From assembly GCA_002412625.1 (NCBI GenBank), contig DHVK01000044.1, positions 1-64,000 on the forward strand: a stretch of DNA of 64,000 bases. The letters are read 5' to 3'. Numbering within the stretch: the stretch's first letter is position 1; each line of letters begins with the position of its first letter. A model generated the notes under the pieces. It saw nothing but the letters and a program-made list of their open reading frames with translations. It was not told where the DNA came from and made no database searches. Below are positions 18,295 through 27,554 of the stretch, piece by piece. The stretch comes from Cloacimonetes bacterium UBA5210. GTDB lineage: Bacteria > Cloacimonadota > Cloacimonadia > Cloacimonadales > Cloacimonadaceae. The position numbers and the translations under genes are program-made.

Positions 18295-18317
18295 TGTCCA
18301 AAGAAGGCAAAAAGGGC

Positions 18318-18346
18318 TTGACGATATCTCCCCCCGGAGAAAGCAT
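18318..18346 (+). promoter_or_regulatory. Candidate promoter of the subtilase gene
   Basis: TTGACG at 18318-18323, 55 bases before the start codon; the -10 window (AAGCATGTAAG) is weak. It matches the -35 spacing seen before der, the VWA gene and the B12 sensor gene. Confidence 0.3.
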
Positions 18347-18372
18347 GTAAGAAATTCAATCTTGAGGTACCC

Positions 18373-21300
18373 ATGAAAAAGCTGATAATACTATCCATGC
18401 TGATCATAATCAGTGCCGCGGCCTTTGCTGTGAGCTTTGATCCCTATTGGTTTCAATCCCGCACAATAATCGGCTGCTTTACTAAAGACGCTATACCAAA
18501 CCCTGATGGCAAGCTGGAGTTTGAGCTCCGGGACGGAGTAATCCATACCGGGCTGGAAAGCTTTGACGCGCTTGCGGTCGAGTATCAGATCGTAGATATG
18601 AAACAAGCCCACACCGATATCATCAAACCGGAGTGGAATGACAACGGCAAATACATGCAAAACGTCTATCGTTTCTTCCTCGCTTCCGATGATCGGATCG
18701 ACGAAACAGTGCAGAACTTGCACAAAAACCCCTGGCTCCACTATGCGGAGCTGGAAGCCATCAACCGCACGAAGTTTGTACCAAACGACCCCATGCTTTC
18801 GCAGCAGTATGCCCATCCCCTGCTGCAGAGCTTTGACACCTGGGACTATGTAACCGGAAGTCACGACGTGATAGTTGCCATCACAGACAGTGGTGTGAAA
18901 TGGAATCATCCGGATCTGATGGCAAACATCTGGATCAACCCCGCGGAATCCCCCGGAATGAGCATCAACTGGCAAGCCGGGACCATTTCCGGTGGAGACG
19001 GCATTGACGCCGGTGAAGGCGGAAACAAGATCGACGACCTGGTTGGTTGGGACTTTTATGACAACAACAACAACCCGATTCAGAACTATTCTCACAACGA
19101 CCACGGAACTCACGTAGCCGGTTGTGCTGCCGCAGTAGGCGACAACGGCATCGGCGTAGTAGGTTCCGCACCAAATGTATCCATCCTGGTCTGCAAAGGC
19201 GCTCCGAGCAATTCCCCTTCAACCGGAATCTCTGCCGGATACGACCAGATCACTTATGCCGCGCAGATCGGCGCGCACATCATCAATGCCAGTTGGGGCG
19301 GGCCCGGCAGTGGCAACTACCCGAATCAGGTAGTGAACTATGCCTCAAACCTCGGCGCGGTAGTAGTTTCGGCCGCAGGTAATGCCAATACAGAGCATAC
19401 CAGCTCTTACCAGGACTATCCTGCTGATGCCGAGAATACTCTGAACGTTGCAGCGACAAATTCCAACGACCAGAAAGCTAGTTTTTCGGATTACGGCGAC
19501 CCGATCGACATCAGTGCTCCCGGCGATAATATCCAATCGACCATCATCGGTGGTAACGGCTATGCCAGTTATGGCGGAACTTCTATGGCCAGCCCGATCG
19601 TGGCAGGCGTAGCCGCTTTAGTGCGTAGCCTGCACCCTGAACTCAGCTCTCTGGAATTGCGCCAAAGACTTATGATTACAGCCGATCCCATCGACCATCT
19701 GAACCCCAGCTATGCCGGAAAACTCGGGCTGGGCAGAGTAAACTCCTTTACCGCCACAATGTACGACAAGATCCCGAACATCGTGAAAGAAGACATCAGT
19801 CTCACTGAAGTAATCGGCGATGGCGATGGCGTGCCGAATCCCGGTGAAACAGTCACCATGAATATCCTTTTGGGCAACGTGATGACCGGACACGGCATCC
19901 TCTGGAAGGACGCGACCGGTGTGACCGCATCTCTGAGAACCAGCTACCCCGGAGTAACAATCATCGATTCCGTTTCCACCTTTGGTCAGGGCGGATATTT
20001 ATACGCGGCGAGCTCCACCTGGAACATCAGCCCCTACAAGTTTAACACTATCGCAAATCTGCCTTCCGAACCGATTCCTTTTGAATTGGTCGTTAGCGCA
20101 AACCAAGATCAAGCATTCCCTTATAATAAAGTGATTCCCTTCAATGTGGAACTCTCTCTGATCCAAGCCGGCTGGCCGGTCGATACCGGTGGCGCCGCCG
20201 CTACTTCCGCAATACTCGAAGACGTGAACGGAAACGGCAGCAAAGAAGTCATCTTCTCGGATCAATCCGGAAACGTGCACATCACCACTGCCGATGGCGC
20301 CGCCACCATCCCGGGCTTCCCCCTGAATCTTGGTAGCTCGGTCGTCGGTTCCATCGCTATGAGTAATCTGCAGAACAACGGAACCTACGGTTTTGCCGCC
20401 TCGCTGGCAAACAACCACATCGCAGCCTTCAATTCCAATGGTGAAATCCTGTTCAATCAATCTGCCAGCGGAACTCTGCGCAGCGGTCCGGTAATTGCCA
20501 ATCTATTCCCCGGTCAATCCGCAAAGATCATCGTGATCACTCAAGCCGGCGATATACACGTGCTAAACCACGATGGCAGCTATGTGCCGAATTTCCCCTT
20601 ATCCTTGGGTGTAGCCTTCCTTGCCCCGCCTGCCGTGGCAGACCTGAATGGTGACGGCAACCTTGAAATCATCGCCTGTGCCCTGAACGGCCATGTGTAC
20701 GCGATCAGCGCTGTCACAGGACAAAGCATCAGCGGATTCCCCGTAACCAACCTTTCCGGTGGTAGTCAGAACCCCATCACAATTGCCAATCTGGATGGTG
20801 ACGAACATCCTGAAATGCTTATTGCGACAAGCACTTCCGGACACCTTTATGCCCTCAATCACGACGGCAGCGTGCTCTTCCAAAAGACCATCGGTTCTGC
20901 TATCAAGACCAGTCCCGTGGTCGCGGACGTGAACAACAACGGCTCCAAAGAGATCATTCTGATCGCCGCCAATGGCGATATCTACATCATGGACAGCACC
21001 GGCGCGAATCTGCCCAATACACCGTTATCGGTGGGCACCAGCGTTGAATGCACTCCCGTGGTAGCCAGATTCGACCATGCCTCAAATCTCTCCGGTATCA
21101 TCTTTGGCGATATTAACGGCAGATTGCATTCCGTACGTTTGGATGGCACAGAATCCCCGAACTTCCCGATCAAGCTAAACGGCAATGTGAAAGTCTCTGC
21201 CGCAGTCTCAGATCTGGATGGAGACGGTGATCTGGACATCGTGATTCCGGATAACGGAAAGTTCTATGTGATCGACATCAAACGCAGCATTCAGGACATC

Positions 21301-21663
21301 CAGTGGCCTTGCTACCTGGGTTCATACAACCGTGCCGGCAACGTTTTCCAGCCTACTCCCAATGTGGATCAGGTTAGCGAACTTGCTGCCACCACTCTGT
21401 TCAGCGCGTATCCCAACCCCTTCAACCCCAGCACCACGCTCAGCTTCAACATTCAAGAAGCCGGAGATGTAAGCCTGGAGATCTTTAACCAGAAGGGCCA
21501 GAAGGTACGCGGCCTGATCAACCAAACCATGCCTGCCGGAAGACACCAAATGGTATGGAACGGCGCGGATGACAACGGCAGCACAGTAGCCAGTGGCCTG
21601 TATTTCTACCGTCTGAAATCCGGAAAATACAGCTCTACCCGCAAAATGATCCTCATGAAATAG
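18373..21663 (+). CDS. Secreted subtilisin-family protease with FG-GAP-like repeats and C-terminal sorting domain
   Basis: A 1096-residue exported S8 peptidase. Signal peptide residues 1-20, a propeptide-like region to about 130, then the catalytic domain with D172 (AITDSGV), H244 (NDHGTHVAG) and S404 (GGTSMASP). Residues about 600-1000 contain repeated D-x-N-x-D-G/N units (ADLNGDGNLEII, SDLDGDGDLDIV) as in FG-GAP/VCBS propeller repeats that bind calcium. From residue 1010 a FlgD-like Ig domain begins with AYPNPFNPSTTL and ends in KMILMK. This C-terminal tail type is used for secretion and surface attachment in FCB-group bacteria. Probably degrades extracellular protein. A terminator follows. 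Confidence 0.93.
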   Translation: MKKLIILSMLIIISAAAFAVSFDPYWFQSRTIIGCFTKDAIPNPDGKLEFELRDGVIHTGLESFDALAVEYQIVDMKQAHTDIIKPEWNDNGKYMQNVYRFFLASDDRIDETVQNLHKNPWLHYAELEAINRTKFVPNDPMLSQQYAHPLLQSFDTWDYVTGSHDVIVAITDSGVKWNHPDLMANIWINPAESPGMSINWQAGTISGGDGIDAGEGGNKIDDLVGWDFYDNNNNPIQNYSHNDHGTHVAGCAAAVGDNGIGVVGSAPNVSILVCKGAPSNSPSTGISAGYDQITYAAQIGAHIINASWGGPGSGNYPNQVVNYASNLGAVVVSAAGNANTEHTSSYQDYPADAENTLNVAATNSNDQKASFSDYGDPIDISAPGDNIQSTIIGGNGYASYGGTSMASPIVAGVAALVRSLHPELSSLELRQRLMITADPIDHLNPSYAGKLGLGRVNSFTATMYDKIPNIVKEDISLTEVIGDGDGVPNPGETVTMNILLGNVMTGHGILWKDATGVTASLRTSYPGVTIIDSVSTFGQGGYLYAASSTWNISPYKFNTIANLPSEPIPFELVVSANQDQAFPYNKVIPFNVELSLIQAGWPVDTGGAAATSAILEDVNGNGSKEVIFSDQSGNVHITTADGAATIPGFPLNLGSSVVGSIAMSNLQNNGTYGFAASLANNHIAAFNSNGEILFNQSASGTLRSGPVIANLFPGQSAKIIVITQAGDIHVLNHDGSYVPNFPLSLGVAFLAPPAVADLNGDGNLEIIACALNGHVYAISAVTGQSISGFPVTNLSGGSQNPITIANLDGDEHPEMLIATSTSGHLYALNHDGSVLFQKTIGSAIKTSPVVADVNNNGSKEIILIAANGDIYIMDSTGANLPNTPLSVGTSVECTPVVARFDHASNLSGIIFGDINGRLHSVRLDGTESPNFPIKLNGNVKVSAAVSDLDGDGDLDIVIPDNGKFYVIDIKRSIQDIQWPCYLGSYNRAGNVFQPTPNVDQVSELAATTLFSAYPNPFNPSTTLSFNIQEAGDVSLEIFNQKGQKVRGLINQTMPAGRHQMVWNGADDNGSTVASGLYFYRLKSGKYSSTRKMILMK

Positions 21664-21689
21664 ACCTGATTCAGCTTAACAATAGATCC

Positions 21690-21719
21690 GGAGCCTCTTG
21701 TATAAGGGGCTCCTTTTTT
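21690..21719 (+). terminator. Intrinsic terminator of the subtilase gene
   Basis: Stem GGAGCC-CTT (21690-21699) pairs with AAG-GGCTCC (21704-21713), followed by six T. Strong rho-independent terminator. Confidence 0.88.
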
Positions 21720-21955
21720 AGCCCCGGTTTCTCCCCCGAGCCCGCTTGCTTCATTGCAGCTTGATAAAGCTGATCTTATGCTGTTATCATCGTGTGGGCA
21801 TAGCTTGATAACAGCATAAAATCAGCCTGAAAGCAGAATAAGTAGCCAAGGGTGAAAAGTCCGCCCGGAATCCAGTGTCAATTTGTCCGGATGCGGAATC
21901 CCTCAAATTGCCCTGGGGCTGCATCGCAGGCTATCACCCGAACCAAACACCGGCA
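21720..21955. other. Intergenic stretch before the superoperon
   Basis: Together with the terminator and promoter around it this is a 350-base gap. It holds the hairpin repeat 21769-21826 and otherwise unremarkable sequence. No open frame is supported. Confidence 0.5.
21769..21826. repeat. GCTTGATAACAGC-family hairpin repeat, best copy
   Basis: Arms 21769-21788 and 21807-21826 form an inverted repeat matching at 19 of 20 positions, with an 18-base loop containing the conserved CATAGCTT. The core GCTTGATAACAGC (21803-21815) recurs at 374-386 and 11927-11939, and near-identically in reverse at 37020-37032. Confidence 0.75.
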
Positions 21956-21984
21956 TTGACAAAATCGGCACTTTCAAAATACTG
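21956..21984 (+). promoter_or_regulatory. Candidate promoter of the 18-gene superoperon
   Basis: TTGACA (21956-21961), a 17-base spacer, then ATACTG. It lies 58 bases before der, the first gene of a very compact run. The -10 is weak. Confidence 0.4.
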
Positions 21985-22013
21985 GAACAAATAGCATTTA
22001 AAGGCAGCATATA

Positions 22014-23360
22014 ATGAGAAAATACATTGTCTCGATCCTGGGACGCCCAAACGTGGGTAAATCAACTCTGTTCAACCGGTTATGCCGCAAGCGTATGGCC
22101 ATCGTTGATTTTGAAGCAGGGATCACCCGCGACCGCAAGTATGAAGATGTAGAATGGAACGGAAAAGTGTTCAAGCTCATCGATACCGGCGGAATCGTTT
22201 ACGATAGTGGCGACCCCATGGATAAAAACATCATGCATCAGGCACTTCTGGCGGTTGATGAGAGCGATCTCATCATCTTCATGGTGGATGCCCAGACCGG
22301 AACCACAGACCTGGATCAAGCCATTGCCAAGATTCTCTTCCCGCACCGGGACAAGGTCATGCTGGTGGCAAACAAGGCCGATAGCGAGAAGCTTGAGTGG
22401 GAAGTGTATGACTTCCTCCAGCTTGGTTTTGGTGACGCATTTGCCATCTCCGCGTCTCATGGCAGAAACACCGGCGACTTCCTGGACGAACTGGTAATCC
22501 GCATCCCGGATACCATGGATGCCGGAGTGGAAGTAAAAAGCGAAAACACCCGAATCGCAGTGGTGGGCAAACCGAATGTGGGTAAATCCTCCATTGTGAA
22601 TCTGCTTTTGGGCTCTGAAAAACAAATCGTGACCGACATCCCCGGGACCACCCGGGACAGCATCGACACACCCTTCCGCTATCATGGCAAAGAATATGTC
22701 CTGGTCGATACCGCCGGATTGCGCCGGAAAAAGAAAGTAACCTACGGGGTAGAGTATTTCAGCACAATGCGCACTATCGAGGCAGTTGACCGCTGTGACA
22801 TCGTGGTTTTGGTGCTTACTTCGGATGAAGAGATCAGCACCCAGGACCTGAAAATAGCTTCCTATGCCCAGCGCAAAATGAAAGAAATCCTGATTGTGTA
22901 TAACAAATGGGACTTGGTCGAAAAGGACAGCGCAACCACCGGAAAATACATCACTGAGCTTCATTATCAGATGCCCTTCCTGCAATACGCGCCAGTGATA
23001 TTTATCTCGGCAAAGACCTCGCAGCGCATTCACAGACTGATGGAAATGGTGGTGCAAATCGAAGACGAAAGCCAGAAGCGCATCCCTACATCGGAACTGA
23101 ATCGCTTTATGGAAACAGTGATCGCGCGCAGACCGCCTACTCATCCTTCCGGCAAGCATGTGCGGATCTATTATATCACTCAGGCCGCGGTAAAGCCCCC
23201 GATCTTTGTGTTCTTTTGCAACACCCCGGCTCTGATTACGGAGAATTACCGGAAGTTTATCAACAACCAGCTGCGGGAGGTATTTGCCTTTTCCGGAGTA
23301 ACGATAAAGCTGATCTTCAAGGGTCGTAAAGAAGGAGTATCCGAGGATGAACGCTCCTAG
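22014..23360 (+). CDS. der: Ribosome biogenesis GTPase Der (EngA)
   Basis: A 448-residue double GTPase that acts in 50S subunit assembly. Two G domains in tandem: GRPNVGKS at 10-17 and GKPNVGKS at 185-192, each with its DxxG (LIDTGG, VDTAGL) and N/TKxD (ANKAD, YNKWD), then a C-terminal KH-like domain (about 355-440). First gene of the operon; its end overlaps plsY by 14 bases. Confidence 0.96.
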   Translation: MRKYIVSILGRPNVGKSTLFNRLCRKRMAIVDFEAGITRDRKYEDVEWNGKVFKLIDTGGIVYDSGDPMDKNIMHQALLAVDESDLIIFMVDAQTGTTDLDQAIAKILFPHRDKVMLVANKADSEKLEWEVYDFLQLGFGDAFAISASHGRNTGDFLDELVIRIPDTMDAGVEVKSENTRIAVVGKPNVGKSSIVNLLLGSEKQIVTDIPGTTRDSIDTPFRYHGKEYVLVDTAGLRRKKKVTYGVEYFSTMRTIEAVDRCDIVVLVLTSDEEISTQDLKIASYAQRKMKEILIVYNKWDLVEKDSATTGKYITELHYQMPFLQYAPVIFISAKTSQRIHRLMEMVVQIEDESQKRIPTSELNRFMETVIARRPPTHPSGKHVRIYYITQAAVKPPIFVFFCNTPALITENYRKFINNQLREVFAFSGVTIKLIFKGRKEGVSEDERS

Positions 23361-23973
23361 CGTCTGGATGCCAATCCTGGCCTATCTTTTGGGCAGCATA
23401 CCCATCGGATGGCTGGTCGCAACGATATTCTATAAGACTGATATTCGCAAGCAAGGTAGCGGAAACATCGGCGCTACCAATGCTCTAAGACAGTTCGGCA
23501 CCAAAGTGGGCGTGATTGTGATGATCCTGGACATGCTGAAGGGAATAGCGGCTGTGTTGCTTGCCCGGCATTTCTTCGGCGGCGGTCACGCGATGGTCTC
23601 CGTCTGCGGTCTGCTGGCCATTTTGGGACACATCTTCCCGATCTGGCTAAAGTTCAAAGGCGGCAAAGGCGTGGCAACCGCTGCCGGTGTCTTCGCGGCA
23701 CTTTCAACGCTGAGCTTGCTGATCGCACTATCCGTTTTTATCCTGATAGTTGCCCGTACTCGCTATGTATCACTGGGTTCGATTATCGCCGCCACGGTGT
23801 TTGGGATCGGGACCTTTTTTGATCAGCTCACCCGTCCTTCCACGGATTGGGTTCTGCTACTGCTCGTGGGGGTGATCGTATTGATGATCATCGTCAAACA
23901 CAAAGATAACATCCAACGCCTGTTGAAAGGTGAGGAAAACAAGATTAGCTTCAACCAAAAAGGAAAATCCTGA
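23347..23973 (+). CDS. plsY: Acyl-phosphate:glycerol-3-phosphate acyltransferase PlsY
   Basis: A 208-residue membrane enzyme that transfers the acyl group from acyl-phosphate to glycerol 3-phosphate, the first step of phospholipid synthesis. Family motifs are visible: YLLGSIPIGWLV at the start, GSGNIGATNALR (about 37-48) and FKGGKGVATAAGV (about 107-119), with about five membrane segments. The TGA overlaps the purF ATG (TGATG). Confidence 0.95.
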   Translation: MNAPSVWMPILAYLLGSIPIGWLVATIFYKTDIRKQGSGNIGATNALRQFGTKVGVIVMILDMLKGIAAVLLARHFFGGGHAMVSVCGLLAILGHIFPIWLKFKGGKGVATAAGVFAALSTLSLLIALSVFILIVARTRYVSLGSIIAATVFGIGTFFDQLTRPSTDWVLLLLVGVIVLMIIVKHKDNIQRLLKGEENKISFNQKGKS

Positions 23974-25349
23974 TGTGTGGAATACTGGGTGTCTTTGGCA
24001 GCCCACATGCCGCTAAGTTAGCGGCTTTGGGACTTTTTGCCATACAACATAGAGGACAGGAAAGCTGTGGCATGGCGGTTTCTGATGGCAAGGTGATCCG
24101 TCTGCGCAAGAAGATGGGATTGGTTAAAGAAGTGTTTAACGACGGTGAACTGGCAAATCTGCCGGGAACGATCGCCGTGGGCCATGTGCGTTATCCCACC
24201 AAAGGATCTGCCACCGAGTTTAACACGCAACCGCACATGGTGGAAACTCTTGCCGGCCCCAGCTATGCTTTGGCATCGAACGGAGATCTGGTAAACTATC
24301 ACGCCATGCGCCGCTATCTGGAAGAACAAAACGTATATTTCAAAAGCGATAACGACGGTGAACTGCTGGTGAAGTATATTGCCTGGCAGGTCATGCGCCG
24401 GGGTGAGGGCATCATTGAGGCCATCCGCCATTTGATGCGTGATATCAAAGGCGCTTATTCCACAGTGCTTTGCACCCGGGACGCGCTCTATATGTTCCGG
24501 GATCCGCACAGTATCCGCCCTATGGTTTGGGGAAAGATGCAGGACGGCAGTGTGGTGGTGGCATCCGAAAGCTGCGCGCTGGACACCTTGGGAGTAAGCG
24601 ACCGCGAGGAAATCCCCTCCGCGGGAATAGTGAAAGTGAGTTCCGAGGGTATTCGGGTAATCGAAAACGACCCGGATCTGTATCGTTCGATCCCGCATCC
24701 GCGGCACTGTATCTTTGAGCATATCTATTTTTCCCGTCCGGACAGCTTTCACTTTGGTGAAGACGTCTTCCGCATGCGGGAAAGGCTTGGCGCTGCCCTG
24801 GCCGCACGGGATACTGACCTGCAAGCGGACTATGTGGTTCCGGTGCCGGATTCATCAAACTTTATCGGTCTGGGCTATAGCCAGGCCAGCGGCATTCCGC
24901 TCTCCATGGGCTTGATCCGCAACCACTATATCGGCCGCACCTTCATCAAACCCGAACAGACGATTCGCGATGAGAGCGTGAGGCAGAAGTTTAACCTGCT
25001 GCCAAATTTCTTTAAGGGCAAGAGGATAGTATTGATCGACGACAGCATTGTGCGTGGCACCACCATTCGCAAGATCGTGGATTTGATCAAGAAAGCCGGA
25101 GTGGCAGAAGTGCATTTGCGCATCGGCAGCCCCATGGTGAAACACAGCTGTTACTATGGCATCGATACCCCGTCCGGTGATGAACTGGTGGCAAATCGCA
25201 TGTCTCTGGATGAGATCCGGCAAAGAACGAAGGTGGACAGCTTGAAGTTTCTCTGTATAGATGATCTACTGAGCTGCACCAATAAACCGGAAGACTATTG
25301 CCTGGCATGCTTCAATGGCGACTATCCTTTGGGTAAGGCGGAAGCCTAA
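23973..25349 (+). CDS. purF: Amidophosphoribosyltransferase
   Basis: A 458-residue enzyme for the first committed step of purine synthesis (PRPP plus glutamine to phosphoribosylamine). The N-terminal nucleophile is Cys2 (MCGILGVFG) with IQHRGQES close by; the PRPP-binding loop is VLIDDSIVRGTT (about residues 351-362). The protein appears to start directly at the catalytic Cys, so no propeptide is needed. Cysteines near the C-terminus (CIDDLLSCTNKPEDYCLACF) could serve the Fe-S cluster found in Bacillus-type PurF. Confidence 0.95.
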   Translation: MCGILGVFGSPHAAKLAALGLFAIQHRGQESCGMAVSDGKVIRLRKKMGLVKEVFNDGELANLPGTIAVGHVRYPTKGSATEFNTQPHMVETLAGPSYALASNGDLVNYHAMRRYLEEQNVYFKSDNDGELLVKYIAWQVMRRGEGIIEAIRHLMRDIKGAYSTVLCTRDALYMFRDPHSIRPMVWGKMQDGSVVVASESCALDTLGVSDREEIPSAGIVKVSSEGIRVIENDPDLYRSIPHPRHCIFEHIYFSRPDSFHFGEDVFRMRERLGAALAARDTDLQADYVVPVPDSSNFIGLGYSQASGIPLSMGLIRNHYIGRTFIKPEQTIRDESVRQKFNLLPNFFKGKRIVLIDDSIVRGTTIRKIVDLIKKAGVAEVHLRIGSPMVKHSCYYGIDTPSGDELVANRMSLDEIRQRTKVDSLKFLCIDDLLSCTNKPEDYCLACFNGDYPLGKAEA

Positions 25350-25353
25350 AATC

Positions 25354-26322
25354 ATGAATATCAAAGAGCTTGGCGCTGCAGTTAAGGGCATCAGGGCAGT
25401 GGTATTGGGCGATATGATGCTGGATAGCTACCAATGGGGCAAAGTTCAGCGCATCTCTCCGGAAGCCCCGGTCCCGGTCATTGAGATCAATCGTGAGGAG
25501 TTTCGTTTGGGCGGCGCCGCTAATGTGGCGCTCAATCTGGCCTCCTTGGGAGCTCAAGTTTCTGCCATCGGCATCACCGGCACCGGTCCGAACGCCAGGA
25601 TCATGCGCAAGCTATTCAAGCAGCACGGGTTGGACCCCATCGGTTTGATCGCCGAAAAAGGCCGAAAGACAACCATCAAAACCAGGATTGGCGCGGCTAA
25701 TCAACAGATCGTCCGCATCGACATCGAAGATACCAGGGACATATCTGAACAAAGTTTACACGCGGCATTGGAAGCCATCAAGAACGCTCTGGAAACCGCA
25801 GACCTGCTGATCATTGAAGACTATGATAAAGGCCTACTGCGCCAGGAACTAATTTCCGCTTCGCTGCTGCTGTGCAAAGAACGCAAGATCCCGGTGGCAG
25901 TGGATCCGAAGCAAAAGCACTTCTTCGATTTCAAACATGTGGATATCTTCAAGCCAAACTATATTGAACTGCAGGCAAATCTGGGCAAGCGCTTTGAGAA
26001 TGATGAAGACTTCTTTGCCGCAGCCCGTTTCTTGCAAAATAAAATCGGGTGCAAACATCTGGTGGTGACCAGGGGTTCCAGGGGGATGTATATCTTCAGC
26101 AAAAAGAGCCCGATGCAACACCTTCCCAGCTGTGCTCGCGAGGTCTTTGATGTGTCCGGTGCGGGCGATACGGTGATCAGCGCGTTAGGGCTGGCATACT
26201 GTGCCGGAGCGGACATCCGTAGCGCTGCGGGCTTTGCCAATCATGCCGCCGGAATAGTATGCGGCAAGATGGGCACTGCCACCACCACAATAGAGGAGAT
26301 ATTGGACTATGCCGGAGCTTAA
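25354..26322 (+). CDS. hldA: D-glycero-beta-D-manno-heptose-7-phosphate kinase
   Basis: A 322-residue PfkB-family kinase equal to the N-terminal half of HldE (RfaE domain I). Start taken at the ATG 25354, four bases after the purF stop; the open frame extends further back inside purF. GGAANVALNLASLG (residues about 50-63) and the catalytic GAGDT near the C-terminus are present. It makes heptose 1,7-bisphosphate for ADP-heptose and LPS core. Domain II is a separate overlapping gene next to it, and gmhA, gmhB and hldD are not in the window. Confidence 0.93.
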   Translation: MNIKELGAAVKGIRAVVLGDMMLDSYQWGKVQRISPEAPVPVIEINREEFRLGGAANVALNLASLGAQVSAIGITGTGPNARIMRKLFKQHGLDPIGLIAEKGRKTTIKTRIGAANQQIVRIDIEDTRDISEQSLHAALEAIKNALETADLLIIEDYDKGLLRQELISASLLLCKERKIPVAVDPKQKHFFDFKHVDIFKPNYIELQANLGKRFENDEDFFAAARFLQNKIGCKHLVVTRGSRGMYIFSKKSPMQHLPSCAREVFDVSGAGDTVISALGLAYCAGADIRSAAGFANHAAGIVCGKMGTATTTIEEILDYAGA

Positions 26323-26794
26323 ACAACCAAATATGGACCAAGAAGAAGATCTGCGGGAAATCCGCAATGCCAAATATCTGTGCAGCAAAGTTGTGTTTAC
26401 CAATGGCTGCTTTGATATCCTGCATGCAGGGCATGTCTTGTATCTGGATGAAGCTAAAAGCTTGGGCGACATCCTGGTAGTGGGCTTGAACAGCGATGCA
26501 TCTGTAAAGCGCTTGAAGGGCCCCACGCGGCCGATCAACAATCAATATGACCGCGCCTTGGTCTTGAGCGCCTTAAAATCGGTGGACTATGTGCTGATCT
26601 TTGACGAAGATACGCCTTACCGGCTGATTCAGGAAATTGTTCCGAACGTTCTGGTGAAAGGCGGGGACTGGAAACCGGAAGATATCGTGGGCGCTGATAT
26701 CGTGTTGGAACACGGCGGGATTGTGAAGAGCCTGAGTTTTATGGTCGGGCAATCCACCACCGCGATTCTTCAGAAACTGAGAGAACAGAAATGA
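26309..26794 (+). CDS. hldC: D-glycero-beta-D-manno-heptose 1-phosphate adenylyltransferase
   Basis: A 161-residue nucleotidyltransferase equal to RfaE domain II. It carries the nucleotide-binding signature FTNGCFDILHAGHVLYL (residues about 30-46) with the HxGH motif, and the KRLKGPTRPIN segment. It adenylates heptose 1-phosphate for LPS inner core. Overlaps hldA by 14 bases and the next gene by four. Confidence 0.95.
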   Translation: MPELKQPNMDQEEDLREIRNAKYLCSKVVFTNGCFDILHAGHVLYLDEAKSLGDILVVGLNSDASVKRLKGPTRPINNQYDRALVLSALKSVDYVLIFDEDTPYRLIQEIVPNVLVKGGDWKPEDIVGADIVLEHGGIVKSLSFMVGQSTTAILQKLREQK

Positions 26795-27198
26795 GCGAAG
26801 AGATTCAGGATTCAGGACTGGTGACGGAAGTCTCCGACGGTGTGGTCACGGTTGAACTGCAACGCGGCGGCGGCTGCACCTCGTGCGCGATGCGGGGTTT
26901 CTGCTTCAGCAAAAACACGCCCTCTGTATTCAAATTGAAAACGGATTTGGCTTTGCAAGCTGGGGACAAAGTGGAGCTGGAAGTATCCGCGTCCGGCAGG
27001 GTGCTGGTAAGCACATTGATCTTCATCGTCCCGGTATTGTTTTTGATCATGGGATTCTTGCTGGCCAATATCTGGATTACGGAGTTGGGTAGCATCATGT
27101 TTGCTTTTGCCGCAATGGCGCTTAGTTTCTTTATCATCCGCCTATGTGACAGACGCTGGGGAAATCGGTTGAAGATAGAGATTGCGAGGAAACTGTGA
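26791..27198 (+). CDS. RseC/MucC-family (SoxR-reducing system) membrane protein
   Basis: A 135-residue protein with an N-terminal soluble part and two membrane helices (residues about 72-92 and 97-115). The N-terminal part has a beta-rich stretch followed by closely spaced cysteines (GGGCTSCAMRGFC). Family members regulate sigma-E or help reduce SoxR, working with the Rnf complex, and the Cys cluster suggests a redox or metal role. No rnf or sigma factor genes are nearby, so the role here is open. Confidence 0.8.
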   Translation: MSEEIQDSGLVTEVSDGVVTVELQRGGGCTSCAMRGFCFSKNTPSVFKLKTDLALQAGDKVELEVSASGRVLVSTLIFIVPVLFLIMGFLLANIWITELGSIMFAFAAMALSFFIIRLCDRRWGNRLKIEIARKL

Positions 27199-27554
27199 TT
27201 ATTCACCTTAATGAAATGGTATTCTACGGTTATCATGGAGTTCACGACGAAGAGCGTAAGCTGGGGCAACGCTTTGTGGTAAGCGCTTCTCTGACTACGG
27301 ATCCGGGTCTGGATTCCCAGATCCGACATCTGGATGATACGGTGGACTATACCAAGGTCTATGCGGATATCAAAGAGATCATGGAAAGCCGGCAGTTTCA
27401 TCTGCTGGAATCCTGTGCCAATACCATCGCCGATCATCTTTTGCAGAGTTTCAGCCTGATCTGCAGCGTGGACATCAGGATCCAAAAACCCTCTGTGCCG
27501 ATTCAGGGTAGCCTGAGAAGCGTTGAAGTTCAGCTTCACAGGGAGCGCTCTTGA
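27195..27554 (+). CDS. folB: Dihydroneopterin aldolase
   Basis: A 119-residue enzyme of folate synthesis. It has the family pattern FYGYHGVHDEERKLGQRFVV (residues about 10-29) with catalytic Glu and Lys in the usual places (LLESCANTIA, IQKPSVPI). The start is a GTG overlapping the stop of the previous gene. folK follows directly. Confidence 0.93.
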   Translation: MIIHLNEMVFYGYHGVHDEERKLGQRFVVSASLTTDPGLDSQIRHLDDTVDYTKVYADIKEIMESRQFHLLESCANTIADHLLQSFSLICSVDIRIQKPSVPIQGSLRSVEVQLHRERS

